DNA of 64,000 nucleotides from assembly GCA_905250125.1 (NCBI GenBank), contig CAJNOL010000050.1:264604-328603 (forward strand), read 5' to 3'. Origin of the DNA: Rotaria sordida (taxonomy: Eukaryota; Rotifera; Eurotatoria; Philodinida; Philodinidae). The notes below the pieces were generated by a model, which saw only the letters and a list, made by a program, of their open reading frames with translations, was not told the DNA's origin and did no database searches. Below are positions 16,839 to 27,935 of this stretch, piece by piece (the stretch's first letter is position 1; every line of letters begins with the position of its first letter). Made by a program: the position numbers and the translations under genes.

Positions 16839-17915
16839 ATGGCTGTTAATAGCCATCCTAGTCTTGATGTTCTTGTACCTCTAGTAATGATAGAAAATAA
16901 TATAACACCTGATAATAGTGATAATTTATCTTGTGACCCACAAAAAGGTTTGAAAAATAGTTCTTATTTAGTTGTGAAAAATTGATTTATTTTTAGAAGT
17001 ACTTCGTCATTTTGATTCAGGTGATATTGTTATAGTTCGATTAGATTCACAATGCTTACCTGCAATTGTTTTCAATATCAGTGGTCTTGTCATGAAATTT
17101 GATAGTAAGATAAAGTTGAATGAAGAAAACAAAAAAAAAGTTTTTTTTTATTTGGTGATGTCATATCTAGTTGATCGACAATTGTATCATGTTTGTTTGT
17201 TGGATAAGGAATTTACAGAACAATGGGTTGATGCAATTGATATGATTATCTATTCAGTACCAGTATGAAAATATATTCTAATTAATTTTGTATAAGAAAT
17301 TAACAAAGTATTTATTTTCAGATGATAGCTGAATGTGAAAATGAACAAATAATGCTTATGTGGTCTACAGCGAATCAACTTCTTGAAATTCGTAATAATG
17401 ATAATGATAAAACTCGTCTTGAAGAATTTAAAAGACGATTTAATGAAGCTAGACACCAAAAAGTACCTCTTTCATCTATGAATACTTCGAAAAAGAATAG
17501 AAGAAGTCGTACTTCAAGTCAAAAAGTTTCTCCACAGGTTATATCTTTTTTCTTTCTTTTACGTTTTATTATTCATTTTCTTTTTTAGATAGCTTATTCT
17601 CCATTAACAACTTGTGAAGAATTACACATTATTGATTCTATTTATCGATTATCACAATGTACATATGCTGAAGCAAAGCGTATTGCCGAAGATACTTATA
17701 TGAAAATTACTTACACGAATAATCGTGAAAATATTCAATCATGTTCGATGGGAATCGTATCTGATCAATGGTTCGTCACATTTGCTATTCGGAAAATTGA
17801 TTATCTTCGACAGTATTCAACTATTTGGTTACCAGATCTTGAAGCAATGATAGATATTGTTGAGAATGAAAATGAATTACATTCGTTAATCTCATTGATG
17901 AAGAAATCAGTCTAA
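16839..17915 (+). CDS. Unrecognised protein with a Tudor/PWWP-like segment
   Basis: Five exons (16839-16947, 16997-17104, 17171-17262, 17322-17537, 17589-17915) give 283 aa in consistent frame. Residues about 40-90 (GDIVIVRLDSQCLPAIV ... YHVCLLD) have the barrel-like pattern of a Tudor or PWWP domain. Next comes a charged helix (TRLEEFKRRFNEARHQ), then a basic Lys/Arg/Ser linker, then a conserved-looking C-terminal part with QCTYAEAKRIAEDTYMKI. I do not recognise the family. It lies 149 bp downstream of POLE2. In the gap are AATAAA (16762-16767) and, 59 nt later, a TTTTTTTGTAG acceptor (AG 16825-16826) 12 nt before the ATG, which suggests it is a downstream cistron. Confidence 0.7.
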
Positions 17916-18248
17916 TGTGTGTTGTTTTTTCATTCGTTATTTATGTCATTTGTTTGTGCTCTTGTTATTGACTATCTCAGGCTTGTGTTTTCCTCTCTAT
18001 TCACTTTGTGATGTATAAAATAACTAGAAGGCAATAGTAAATTTCATTGATCTTCTTTTTAATAGAAATCATGCTGGACAAATAACAAAAAACTAAAACG
18101 ATAGTCAGTGGATTATGTAACATCATTCAAAACACAGAACACGAATAATGCTAATTTCTATTCCAGGAAATTTGAACAAAAATTGCAATTTTAAGTGTGT
18201 CGTTCATCATCTATCATGAAAAACAAGAATCTATGAAGTGAATCAGGA
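17916..18248. other. Intergenic
   Basis: 3' flank of the Tudor/PWWP-like gene. I saw no coding sequence or repeat here. Confidence 0.5.
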
Positions 18249-18866
18249 TTGGAGCTAATTGGTCTTCAACAAATACTTTCGCACTCACAGTACAGTTTTC
18301 ACACTTTTATTTTATATGAAAAAATATACTATTTAGTTTCTTCCACAAACAGTAACAAAAAAAAAAGAAGAAATCATCTCAAATTCCACAAAAAAGAGAT
18401 AGAGATTCAGAATTCAATTGAAGTGTTTCTACTTCTACAATCTGATCAATTTCTCTAACTATACGTTTGCTTATTGTTGATAACGCTGAATGGAATGCAG
18501 TGTTGGTGTTAAACATCATAATTGTGGATACATACATGGAGGTTTTTTCCGTCATGATAATACATGTTCATCGTTTTGATAATTCATTTTCTTCTTCAGG
18601 TATTCAGTTATTTTGTCATATGATTCACCATCATCTACAGATAAATATCTATTAAAAACGAATTCTTTGAGTAAAACAATATCGCTTTCCACTTCTGTAA
18701 CCTGTTTTCAAGTACAATAAATTGCTCAATCATGATCGAACCAGTTTTCACTCCTATGTTTTTATATAGATTAGCAGTTTGAAAAAGTAAAAATATTTTG
18801 AAAGGTCAAGATCTCATAAATTGTCGGACCTGGTGCTGGGTATCCGATCGAGTTGCAGGACATTCG
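18249..18866 (-). repeat. Dispersed repeat copy 1, with coding-like remnants
   Basis: This segment matches 57744-58408 along its whole length, in the same orientation (shared strings include TACGTTTGCTTATT, CATCATGATAATACATG-type and GTATCCGATCG.GTTGCAGGACATT). By eye it is roughly three-quarters identical. On the minus strand both copies give similar peptides: one with SDIVL ... then EYL/EYM and NYQ, and one with ISKRI..EIDQ.VEVE..QLN. A TGA separates the two frames in each copy. It looks like a decayed coding element or an exon of a duplicated gene. Confidence 0.7.
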
Positions 18867-19340
18867 ATTTCACCGATGAAACAATATCTACTATATCTGT
18901 CTTTCTCTTAGATTTTGTTTTTAGAAAAGTCGAAAAGTATCTTTTCTTATGCTGTCATATACTATCAAGATCAAATGACAGTGTTACTTCAATTTATTTT
19001 GCTGAAATCAAAAACCGAGTTCATGTTTACTAGAACATTAAATGTACAAAAGAACTTTGTCTGATTGATAAATTGAATGTTTCATTATCAATTGATATTG
19101 ACGAGGTCTCACGTTCATAAGATGAATGAAGTGCATAGTATATTCACTGAATGTTAAAAGTTATCAATTCAAAACAAAAATATTTGAAATTAAGAGCGAT
19201 AGAAGAAACATTTCATTGATTAAGCAGAACAAAAAAAGCATTCATCATGTAACTTTATTTTCTCATTGGTGTATTTAGTGTTCTTACAACAAAAGTGAAA
19301 TTTCAAAAATGATTATTCATATTTTCATTTTTATTTTTTG

Positions 19341-20201
19341 CTAAAAATAGAAAAGTACTGCAAACCATGATATCATTCGGTACGACTGAATGAAATTTGC
19401 CTTTTCCAAAAGAACCGAATACTTCTTGAAGAGTGGGTGTGGGTGTGGGTGTATGTCTTGAATGTAAACTCCGGAACCTACAACTACACTCACACCCTTA
19501 CAAAAGTTATTTGATTTTGCTCCATACTTGTATCCATTGACTCTCTCTTCATTCCACTTGTAGAACAATTTGTACAATCTAAATTAACAAATATATCTAT
19601 TTGACAATTTGACATCTCAAGTTATTCATTCTCTTTTCGAAGTTATGACAGCTTGAAATGTGGTCTGTTGGTTAATTCGTCACTTGTGGGTCGATAAGTT
19701 CTGTTGATGCAGTAAAAAATAAAACTGATGTACGTGAGTCTATTAGTACAGTGTCAAACCTTCTAATGTTGATTTGCCAATGTGACGCTGATAAGTAAAA
19801 TTCCCAAGGATCAAATGTTTTAATTTTCAACCTCGAGTTTATTGATAATGTCAAACCTAAATATACCTTCATCTGTTTGTGTAATAGTACATTAAAGCAA
19901 AAAATTCTCTTGTATTAATGTTATATAAAGATATTTATATGATATTCAGCGAAGTTTTGATGAGTTGGACGTTGTCATAATGACGTTCGACATCTTGAAC
20001 GCTAGTCGATAATCTTTTTCTTCTCATACCATCAATAAGTACTGTTAGAAAATTGAGCATTTGACTGGTTATTTTTAGAAAAGATATGAAACATTGTTTT
20101 GAAGCTAAACTACTGTGCCAAACTGTAGTTGATGGAGATTGTTCGATTTCAGTTCGAATAATCTGAACCGATTGATGTATGACATATCCAAAATTTGTCA
20201 C
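19341..20201 (-). pseudogene. Possible gene remnant of unknown family
   Basis: Two minus-strand open frames, 20201-19935 (88 aa) and 19872-19672 (66 aa), have protein-like composition. The first is helical with IIRTEIEQSPSTTVWHSSL; the second is strand-rich with PWEFYLSASHWQINIRRFD. They are separated by stops and lack clear splice sites joining them. A third short frame (19577-19341) covers the telomere-like tract and is probably not coding. I cannot name a family. It may belong to the same decayed unit as the repeat at 18249-18866. Confidence 0.3.
19434..19500 (+). repeat. Telomere-like TGTGGG tract with inverted partner
   Basis: GTGGGTGTGGGTGTGGGTGT is followed about 35 nt later by the complementary-type ACTCACACCC. 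TGTGGG is the telomeric hexamer of bdelloid rotifers. The G-rich strand comes first and the C-rich second, so the tract could fold back. Confidence 0.7.
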
Positions 20202-21195
20202 TTATTATGACTTCATGCATTCCCTGTGTTTCTCTTCAATATATACTACGATTAGTAGACAAAAATGCAATTGTAATGAATAGAATCTGTTTTCAATAAT
20301 AAATTTCCATAATTTAGAATATTCAAATAAACATAAATTGATTAGCTGCTTATTACCTAATGCAATGCTGTAGTTGTCCAGTACAAAAATTTAATTGAAA
20401 TTTATTGAAGAATTGTAAACAATTATGAAATATGTAAAGATATGTTGAAACATTCATGATATATGAAATTGGTTTTTATTTTTTAAATTTATTTCAAAAT
20501 ATATATTTATGATTTCATTTAGTTAATAATTATCAAGAAACTTTCAAGATTATTTGAAAAGGTATACGAACAGAGCCAGTTATGTGACATCTATAATTAT
20601 GATAGATTCTTCGAATGATTTATCTTATTCTGATCAAGAATACAAGATATCTATTTGTGTTATATTTAACTATGTCATACTTTTGAATCTTATGATAATT
20701 ATACATAACATTTTACTGTTCATTGCATAGATAATAAAATATTTCTAGTTATTTTCCTTGTTACAATAGTATGTAGTTGATATAATATTAAAACAATAGA
20801 TTATGTAAAGAAAAATAATGTATACGTAAGATTCATGAGTGATAGTAAATAAATGATAATATGTTTACATAAACATGACTAAATATGCGTAGAATAAAAG
20901 ATTCGTATAGATAGACTAGTCAATACGATATAATAGTAAACTAATGACGCAGAACAAAGCATCAATGCGAAAAGAAAAATAATATGACGATTGTTTTTCT
21001 CTTCGAACAATACAAATATACATGAATGAATCAGAGAATAGATAAATACATTTGTTCGTTTAACTCTACATCATTTGGTGGGCAGTTTTTACATCATTGT
21101 TATTATTAAGTCAATCCACCATTTAACTACTAATCATAACTAGTAGTGATAAATTCTTCTCTTCCCTTTTGTCTTAATACAGACGTTGATTAAAT
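20202..21195. other. Intergenic upstream of EF-hand gene
   Basis: AT-rich DNA with no supported gene. It ends in CTTCCCTTTTGTCTTAATACAG (AG 21181-21182), a strong acceptor-like site 13 nt before the EF-hand ATG. Confidence 0.5.
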
Positions 21196-22046
21196 ATGGC
21201 TCGTTATTATAATATTCCGAACAAAGTTAATTTACCTCTTGTGTCACCTCCAAGCGATATTGATCCAGTTTTTATCTGTAAATCTAAACCGTCTATTATT
21301 ATTGAAAGTGAAAAGAAAACACCAAGATCAATAAAACATCGTCATCCAAATATAAGTACTTCAAAAGAAAATACACCTCCAAGGTGTATTGCTGCACATC
21401 AGAAATTTCGTAAACCATGTCAAACAATGGTTAAAACGATTGTAACAAAACCAGGTTTGTTTGAAACATTTAGTTCATAATTAAAAATCTTTACTTTTTT
21501 TTTATTTAGATCCTCGACTTATGTTTAATTTTATTGATGTTAATACGGATTCTCGTCTTAGTTACCTTGAATTTCGTTCTTGGATGCTTATGATTGATGC
21601 AACATTAGCTGAACATGAATTACTTCAAATATTTAATGAAATGGATCGAAATGGTATGACATATTTTCTTGTTTTTTTTTTCAATTGATTATTCTTGTTC
21701 TAGGCGATGGTTTTATTCAATACAAAGAATTTCGAGATTATTTTGGTGATGATCTTTTAACAAGTGAAGCAAATGTTGCTGAATTAACTACATTATTTAA
21801 TGAAATCAATACTGATCAATCGGAAACTATAACACTTGATCAACTTTTAGCATTTTTTAATCGATATTCAACAATGATAACAAAAGAAGAAGCACAACTT
21901 TTTCTCGGTATGGTTTCCGATGTTGGAAATGAAAATACTATTACACTTAAAGGTATTTATAAGAAAAAAAAACTTCAATAACTGAGAAATACATTTCATA
22001 TTTTTTTCTAGAATTTTTAAAAGCAATGCGTGAATGGAAAGTATGA
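21196..22046 (+). CDS. EF-hand calcium-binding protein
   Basis: Exons 21196-21454, 21510-21653, 21704-21952 and 22012-22046 give 228 aa. The first 85 residues are Pro/Lys/Ser-rich and disordered. Four EF-hand units follow. Loop 1, DVNTDSRLSYLE, and loop 2, DRNGDGFIQYKE, are canonical 12-residue calcium loops with acidic positions 1, 3, 5 and 12. Loops 3 (NTDQSETITLDQ) and 4 (DVGNENTITLKE) are degenerate. An intron interrupts loop 2, between N and G. The domain order resembles calmodulin-type proteins; the GDGFI..KEFRDYF stretch also recalls NECAB proteins, but I would not assign a name. The start follows an acceptor-like CAG by 13 nt. Confidence 0.85.
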
Positions 22047-22244
22047 ATGAAATATTTAAAAATTTTGTCAGTTGATAATTATAATTATTATTATTTTCTT
22101 AATGTAAATTTTTACTCGTTGTATTATCTTTTTTTTCTCTTTCACTTTATTTTTAATAAATATACTAAACACAAAAAGAAAATGACGACAATAAAAAACA
22201 AATTTTGATTTAAATCAGTTGAATAGAACAATAAAAAAAATAGG

Positions 22245-22521
22245 CTAGATAGCAGTGTTACACTCAATTAGTTTATTAGGTCCGTTATATCTTGAACAAA
22301 TGGCTTTGATTAAACTCTTTTCATCATAACCTTCCGAATATCCATACCAAACACCATCATGCGTACACCAATCTTCTCCATTTAAATAGATTGTACAAGA
22401 TTTTTTAGCTGATGCTGAACGTGTTTTTTCTAAATTTTTAATGGTAAAACCTTTAATATTGTTATTTGTTAAATATGAACTTAATCGTAAATAGATATTT
22501 TTTTTGGATACATAAATCTAT
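22245..22521 (-). CDS. Terminal exon of an unrecognised Cys-containing protein
   Basis: An open frame ends at TAG 22247-22245 and begins after an AATAG acceptor near 22521. It reads about 90 residues with four Cys, including SCTIYLNGEDWCTHDGVWYGYSEGY and KAICSRYNGPNKLIEC. Composition and Cys spacing suggest a secreted or extracellular domain. A possible first exon is 25140-25101, but the two do not join in phase, so at least one exon in between is missing from my model. The family is unknown. Confidence 0.4.
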
Positions 22522-25100
22522 TTATTTTCAGATAGTTATTATTATTATTATTATTAGTTTTTTTAAAGTATATATGATAGAATAGTTAAAATTAGGGATA
22601 ACACTTTACCTTTACTTTACTAGTAACTACATAACTATTATAATTACTTTACTGTAGTTACTTAAATAAAGGGTAAAATAAATGTGCCACCCCTATCCGT
22701 GAGAAGTTCAATTGAGCTAGCCGTTGAAAACTTTGAACAGATTTCTCCCGTAAAATTTTCAAATGTATTCTATTGATAAACAATAGATCACAAGTCAGTG
22801 CATTGTTCTTCTATCAATTTTTTCTCTATAGAATCATTTTGGTATAACATTAACAACATCGAATAACCAATAACCTACTTAATTAAAGATGATCATATTC
22901 TGATTATCTAGTTTTTCATTCTTAGATCATATAAGATTTTTTTTCAAAATTCATTCGTGAGATCTTTTTATATTTAACATCTCGAACAAGAGAATATTCA
23001 TTTTCAAAAAAGAAGAAAAATATTTTTCATCGTTTGCTTCTTTGAATCAATAAAAAAGGTGCGTACGATCTGGTCCGCAGTTTATTCTTTTCGTTTCAAT
23101 CACTAGCTTAAAATTAATAATCTTATTTGATGACATCAGAATCGATCAACAGTTACATATTAAAGTAAATCTTTTTTCTTACCACCATTAAGATTTTTAA
23201 TTTATTGGTTTTTATCAGTTTTTCTGTCTCCCTTGCCATTGATTAGTAAATAGGAATTCTAGCTTATTTTCTGTTCGACTTGTTGCATTTACCTTATAAT
23301 ATGTTTTATGTACCAAAGAAGCAAACTATCAACATCAATCTCGTCTTTGTATTAAAACAAAATAGTTAATATTAAAAAAAAAATAAAAATCATTGTGATA
23401 AATTATTATGTCAAATTTATTTTCTGATTGTAATTTCACAATATAACTTGATTTCGAAGTGGATGGATAAAATGTATTGCTTATAATACTATTCATGATG
23501 TTATTTTAAAAACAATTAATGCATGTACCGTGACAAGATTGAATAAAATATGATTTAGAAATATTCAAATTAGAAAAGAACAAAAAAACATCCATTATAA
23601 TTTCTTAGCCGAGACATAATATGCCAAATCTCAAAATAAAAACTATTATAAGAATGCTTATTAGCCGTTATCGATTGTATCTACGAGATCGACAAAAAAT
23701 ATTATTAAGAATAAACATGATTTTAATCATACACAGAAAACGATAATATTGTAAAAGATTATAAAATGAAATGATGTTAGTTAGTCAATTGTTTAAGTTT
23801 TGTTGGTTTTTAGAGACGATTAGGTAAAATAAACAACTTTAAGAAAATTTTTGTCATGATGACAATCATTCTTGGATGTATAAAACTACATTCGAATAAA
23901 TTCATATTCATATGCCTACTATGAACAAAACACATAAAGGTATGCCTCAAGATGCACATGTTATATATATGTATAGACTTTGCCATATTTAATCATTACG
24001 TGATAGGAAATTGAAAAGAAAATGTAATTCTATTGTTTTTCGGTTGTAATTGACAATTTCATGCTATAAGCGGCTTCAATATTACAGTGAAAAACTGTTT
24101 TAGAATAGCCATTATAAATATCAAGGAAGCAAGATGCCTTATTCTGATCATACTATATTGATCTTGTTTTGTCACAATAAAAAAAGAAAAAGTTTTACAG
24201 TAGAATAAAATCTGAAGAAACAATAAGTTTTACTGGAAAATTATTTAGTGCTCATAATTTTTAAAAAAAGAAAATCAAAATATCGGTTTGTATTTATTCG
24301 TTGTTTTTGTTGATATTTTCTTTAATTTTCCAATTACACCAAATGTTAGTAAGAGTATTTTGATATAATAATAGTTAGACAAAACTGGCATGATCTTCGA
24401 CTGTTTATTAGATAAATAATCAAAATATCGTCAGCGAAATAAAATAACTTGACAATTAGAAACAACATCCAAGTAGAAGTTTTAATTCTCAAAAACAAAA
24501 AAAGAACAACCAACAATAAAAATTAACTGGATTAATTCAAGTCAATAGAAAGAATTATTCATGTCAAGTATATAATCATGGAGCAAAATGACCTACTAAT
24601 TACAAAGTTTCAAGCTTAGATAGCATGTAATATTAAGCAGTCATGCGGTCTTTGAGACATCGTATGAGGTAAGTAAACCTGCGTTCTTTTCTAATAGAAC
24701 CTTCTCATTGAAAACTTATGTTTAGAATAAGAATTTTTCATAGTCGTATTTTTCAAAATAAATGATATTTTCCTTCCCTCAAAATACAAACTATTATTAT
24801 TTTTCATAGATAACATCCTCTAGATATTTGTCAAATCATCAATCATAGTAATTTCAAGCTTCTTTCTTCATAAAATATATAAAATGATAGATTAATATAA
24901 GATGATTCAATAAAAAAATCTACAAACTCATTTCGTTCTCAGCTGTATATAAACATCATTCGTTTTTTTTGTTTCCATTAAATTTTCAAACTGTTTTCGA
25001 AATTAAATAAAGAAGAAGTAATTCAAAGACAAAAGAATGAATTCTCACTAGAAATCCTCAATCCCTATTTAAAAAAGACAAGACCGATGAAGACACTCAC
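22522..25100. other. Long intron or intergenic stretch, AT-rich
   Basis: About 2.6 kb with no exon I can support. It has many A/T runs and short simple repeats (for example ATT near 22540). If 22245-22521 and 25101-25140 belong to one gene, this is intronic and hides one or more short exons. Confidence 0.4.
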
Positions 25101-25140
25101 TGATGAGAATAAGAGAGAGTACAATTAACACCATTGACAT
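25101..25140 (-). CDS. Candidate signal-peptide first exon
   Basis: After a strong acceptor (TTTTTTCTTAG ending at about 25154) the minus strand gives ATG at 25140, with MSMVLIVLSLILI ending at a consensus donor, A|GTGAGT. The peptide is a classic hydrophobic signal core. It would be a fitting first exon for the Cys-containing terminal exon at 22245-22521. That join is inference only, and the phases do not match directly. Confidence 0.3.
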
Positions 25141-25519
25141 ATGCACATTCAGCTAAGAAAAAAGAAAAAGACGAAAATTTTCTCAATAAAGAAATGAAAA
25201 GAAAAGAAGAATTAGACAACAACAAAAGAATAGTGATGACTACTGCAGATCGACTCTAAGGAATTATGGCATCCTGATATCGTTGTCATCCACGTTATAG
25301 AGATACACATGATCTGACCGACTAGAGAAAGATATAGAAAAAAAAAAGAACAAGACATTTGTCACACAAGACACTCGATCAGTCATTATAATCGACAAAC
25401 GAAACAGCAGTACAAGTCAAAAAGTATTAGTCAAAGACAAAAAAAAAAAAGGAGGCAACAAGTCTTTTAACAGTAAATTTTGTTTGTTTATATATATTTA
25501 TAAATATGTATATGAATAT

Positions 25520-26910
25520 TCATATGACCGTACATTTGCTTTTTTCTGCCCATGGATTATTTTTTTTATCCGGTGGATGAATAAGCGGATCAGCTTGTTC
25601 GTTTTCTTGTATATACCGTTTCAATCTAAACAAAAAAAAAACGAACGTAATAATAACATACTATAAATGCTGAGTAAAATAGTTTACTAATCAGTAAAAC
25701 AATAACTTTGAAATCGTATACCTTTTCTTTCTCATTTCTTTTAATAATTAAATACTACTTACGAAATCAAATAGAAAAATATAAAAAATCAATAGTGAAA
25801 AAAAAAAGAAATTGCCTCGATGCAGACACTTCTTTTTAGTCATTTTATCTTTGTTAATTTTTGACAAATGTTCATTAAAGCAAAAAAAAACTTACTCTTG
25901 AAGTGTTTTTGATAGAGGTACTTTTTCCACTCGTAATTGATATCGTAACGATTCAATTTGTTTTTGTAATGAGCCTTTATCCATAGTTTTCGTTTTTTTT
26001 TATATGGAAAACTAACTTTTTCTAGTCGTTGATAGGCTGATTCTTGGATTACAAATAACGTACCCAATAAATAATATAAAATGATGATGGACAAACACAC
26101 GCTCCCGAGTGAAAAACACAGAGAAAAAGAAAGAAAGAACGGGAAGAGAAAAAAAAGTAGGGAAGAGAGAGAACACAACAACAGCGGCAATAAAAACTAC
26201 TGTTTGTATGTGGATATATATTCTGGAAAAAAAGAAAAGAAAAGAATAGAAGCGTCAGCTAGCAAACAAAACATCGAGCAAGTTAAGCACGCGAAAAAGA
26301 ATCGGGCAACACATAATGTTACTCGTATATCTATGTGTATGTGTGCATATTGCAAGAGAACGAATAAAGCCCGATGGGAGAGAAGAAGAAAAAGAGCGGC
26401 GATGCGCCACTATTGCCACTCAAATACACATAGACTATGAACGAGCGCGTGACGCTTCTTTTTTCTCGCCCCTTAGTGTTTCTTACTACTACTGCTTTTC
26501 GTCAAGATTCTATTGTTAGTCGTTCTTTCTCTCCCTCTCGTTCTGTCGGCCTATATTGTAGTAGTTCATCTTCACTATCTTTTCTTCCTGACGTCGTTGC
26601 CGTCGGATTGCCTTTAATGTGCGACGGAAAAAGAGGAAGAAAGAGAGAACGAATAATATCTAATGACGCCATACATGCTTCTAATAGGCGCGTTTTTCTA
26701 TGAAATATGCATTTAGGATAGTCTTGATCAGACTAAGCCAAAAGACGGATGTCAATACGAAAGAAAAAGAAAAGAAGAAAGAAAAGAAAGAAGAAAAAAA
26801 ATAGAAAAATAATTTACTCACTCCATCAACGTCCTTGATAGCGGAACTCGATCGACTTTTAGTTGTTGCCGAAGATTTTCGACTTGTTTCTGTAGTGTAA
26901 TATTATCCAT
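25520..26910 (-). CDS. G-protein gamma subunit with two alternative first coding exons
   Basis: Prenylated partner of G-beta in heterotrimeric G-protein signalling at the plasma membrane. The common last exon, 25625-25520, encodes [15 protein letters not shown], then [13 protein letters not shown] and a stop, which is the DPL...NPW...CaaX ending of the family. Two upstream exons each carry an ATG, 29 codons plus 2 nt, and a good donor in the same phase. Exon 1a is 25984-25896 ([23 protein letters not shown]). Exon 1b is 26910-26822 ([23 protein letters not shown]). Either one joined to the last exon gives a complete gamma subunit of about 64 aa. They look like a tandem exon duplication used mutually exclusively, probably from separate promoters. 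The protein resembles nematode GPC-2 most, from memory. Confidence 0.88.
26030..26760. promoter_or_regulatory. CG-richer stretch between the alternative gamma-subunit exons
   Basis: This segment sits directly upstream (minus strand) of exon 1a. It is visibly richer in G, C and CpG than its surroundings: GAGCGGCGATGCGCCAC near 26394, GACGTCGTTGCCGTCGG near 26590. That fits a promoter for the 1a isoform. Its open frames are Lys/Arg or Ser/Phe-rich by composition and not believable proteins. Confidence 0.4.
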
Positions 26911-27935
26911 CAAGAAATAATAATCTTCAATTGATATAAAATATGTTAAATAAAAAGAGGAAAAAGAAATATTTAATCCAAATCAATTAAATAAACTATG
27001 ATTATTTTATTATATTTGAAATAAGCAAAAAAATTATATAAGCGATAGAAATAAAAATATTCAATAAATAAAACAATTTACTTTATTAACCTGTGACATG
27101 TTTTTTTTATTAAACTAAAAAAACTTCTCTTTTTATATTAGTTTATTATTATTTAATACGTCGTCAACTCAACAAATGTTTCTAAATCAGAAAAATGCAC
27201 ATCATATTATTCTCACAGACTGTCAGAGAAGAACCTCTAACAGACGCTTGTGCATTGCAATAAAAAGTTCTTTAATAAATACTAATGCCATAACATAGAC
27301 GACTAGTCGACACACTCATAATTTCATTAAAAAAATTCTTCCCACGCTTGATCACGTTTTTGTCTTACCATTATCACTTTTTCACTGTGATATTTCTATC
27401 GATAATAATAATAATAATAATAATAATAACATGAAAAAATAACATTTGTGCTGTTCGATACTCTCATGTATACGACATACACAGATACAAAATAAAAAAA
27501 AATTGTCATAATGTGCCCTATCTAATGATAGCGAAAAAAACGAGCGAAAGACGGCGAGAAAAAAAAAGAAGCGGAAAACGGCTTTTAGTCAACTCATATA
27601 ACAGTGCACCGCTATCAAAAAAGAGAAAGAGAGACAAAGTAATAACGAGACATGAACTAGCATGGCTCTCCCTCTTTCTCGTTGTGCATCTTAGCCGAGA
27701 AAATCAAGAGGATGGTTGAGCGCACTGCTGCTTAAATATCAGTCTTTCTATATTTTTTTTCTTCGCGCAAATATAACACAATCAAAAACAAAAAAAAATT
27801 CTTTTCTTTTTTTTTTTTCAAAAAACAATTAGAAGATTTGTTGTTTATTTTTAATGATACTTTTTATTTCTTTTTTGTAAATAACAAAAACAAATAATAA
27901 GACAAAAAAAAAACAAAATGTCTTATTAAAACAAT
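26911..27935. other. Intergenic upstream of the gamma gene, with an ATA/ATT microsatellite
   Basis: Contains an (ATA)n array at about 27402-27429 and a somewhat GC-richer, purine-rich part at 27530-27730 that could be the exon 1b promoter. A short ATG-plus-donor (ATGTCACAG.. near 27100) could be a further first exon, but its phase does not fit. The right end holds the PDCD11 3' flank. Confidence 0.45.

Noticed and set aside
26081-26703. Three plus-strand frames (Lys/Arg-rich and Ser-rich)
   Set aside because: They reflect purine- and pyrimidine-rich promoter-like DNA between the two first exons of the gamma gene; no domain pattern.
27085-27102. ATG plus donor on the minus strand as a third gamma first exon
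   Set aside because: It ends in phase 0, whereas the common exon needs a 2-nt overhang, and it does not splice in frame to exon 1b either.
27513-27719. 68-aa plus-strand frame rich in Lys and Arg
   Set aside because: Low-complexity purine-rich DNA upstream of gamma exon 1b; no support.
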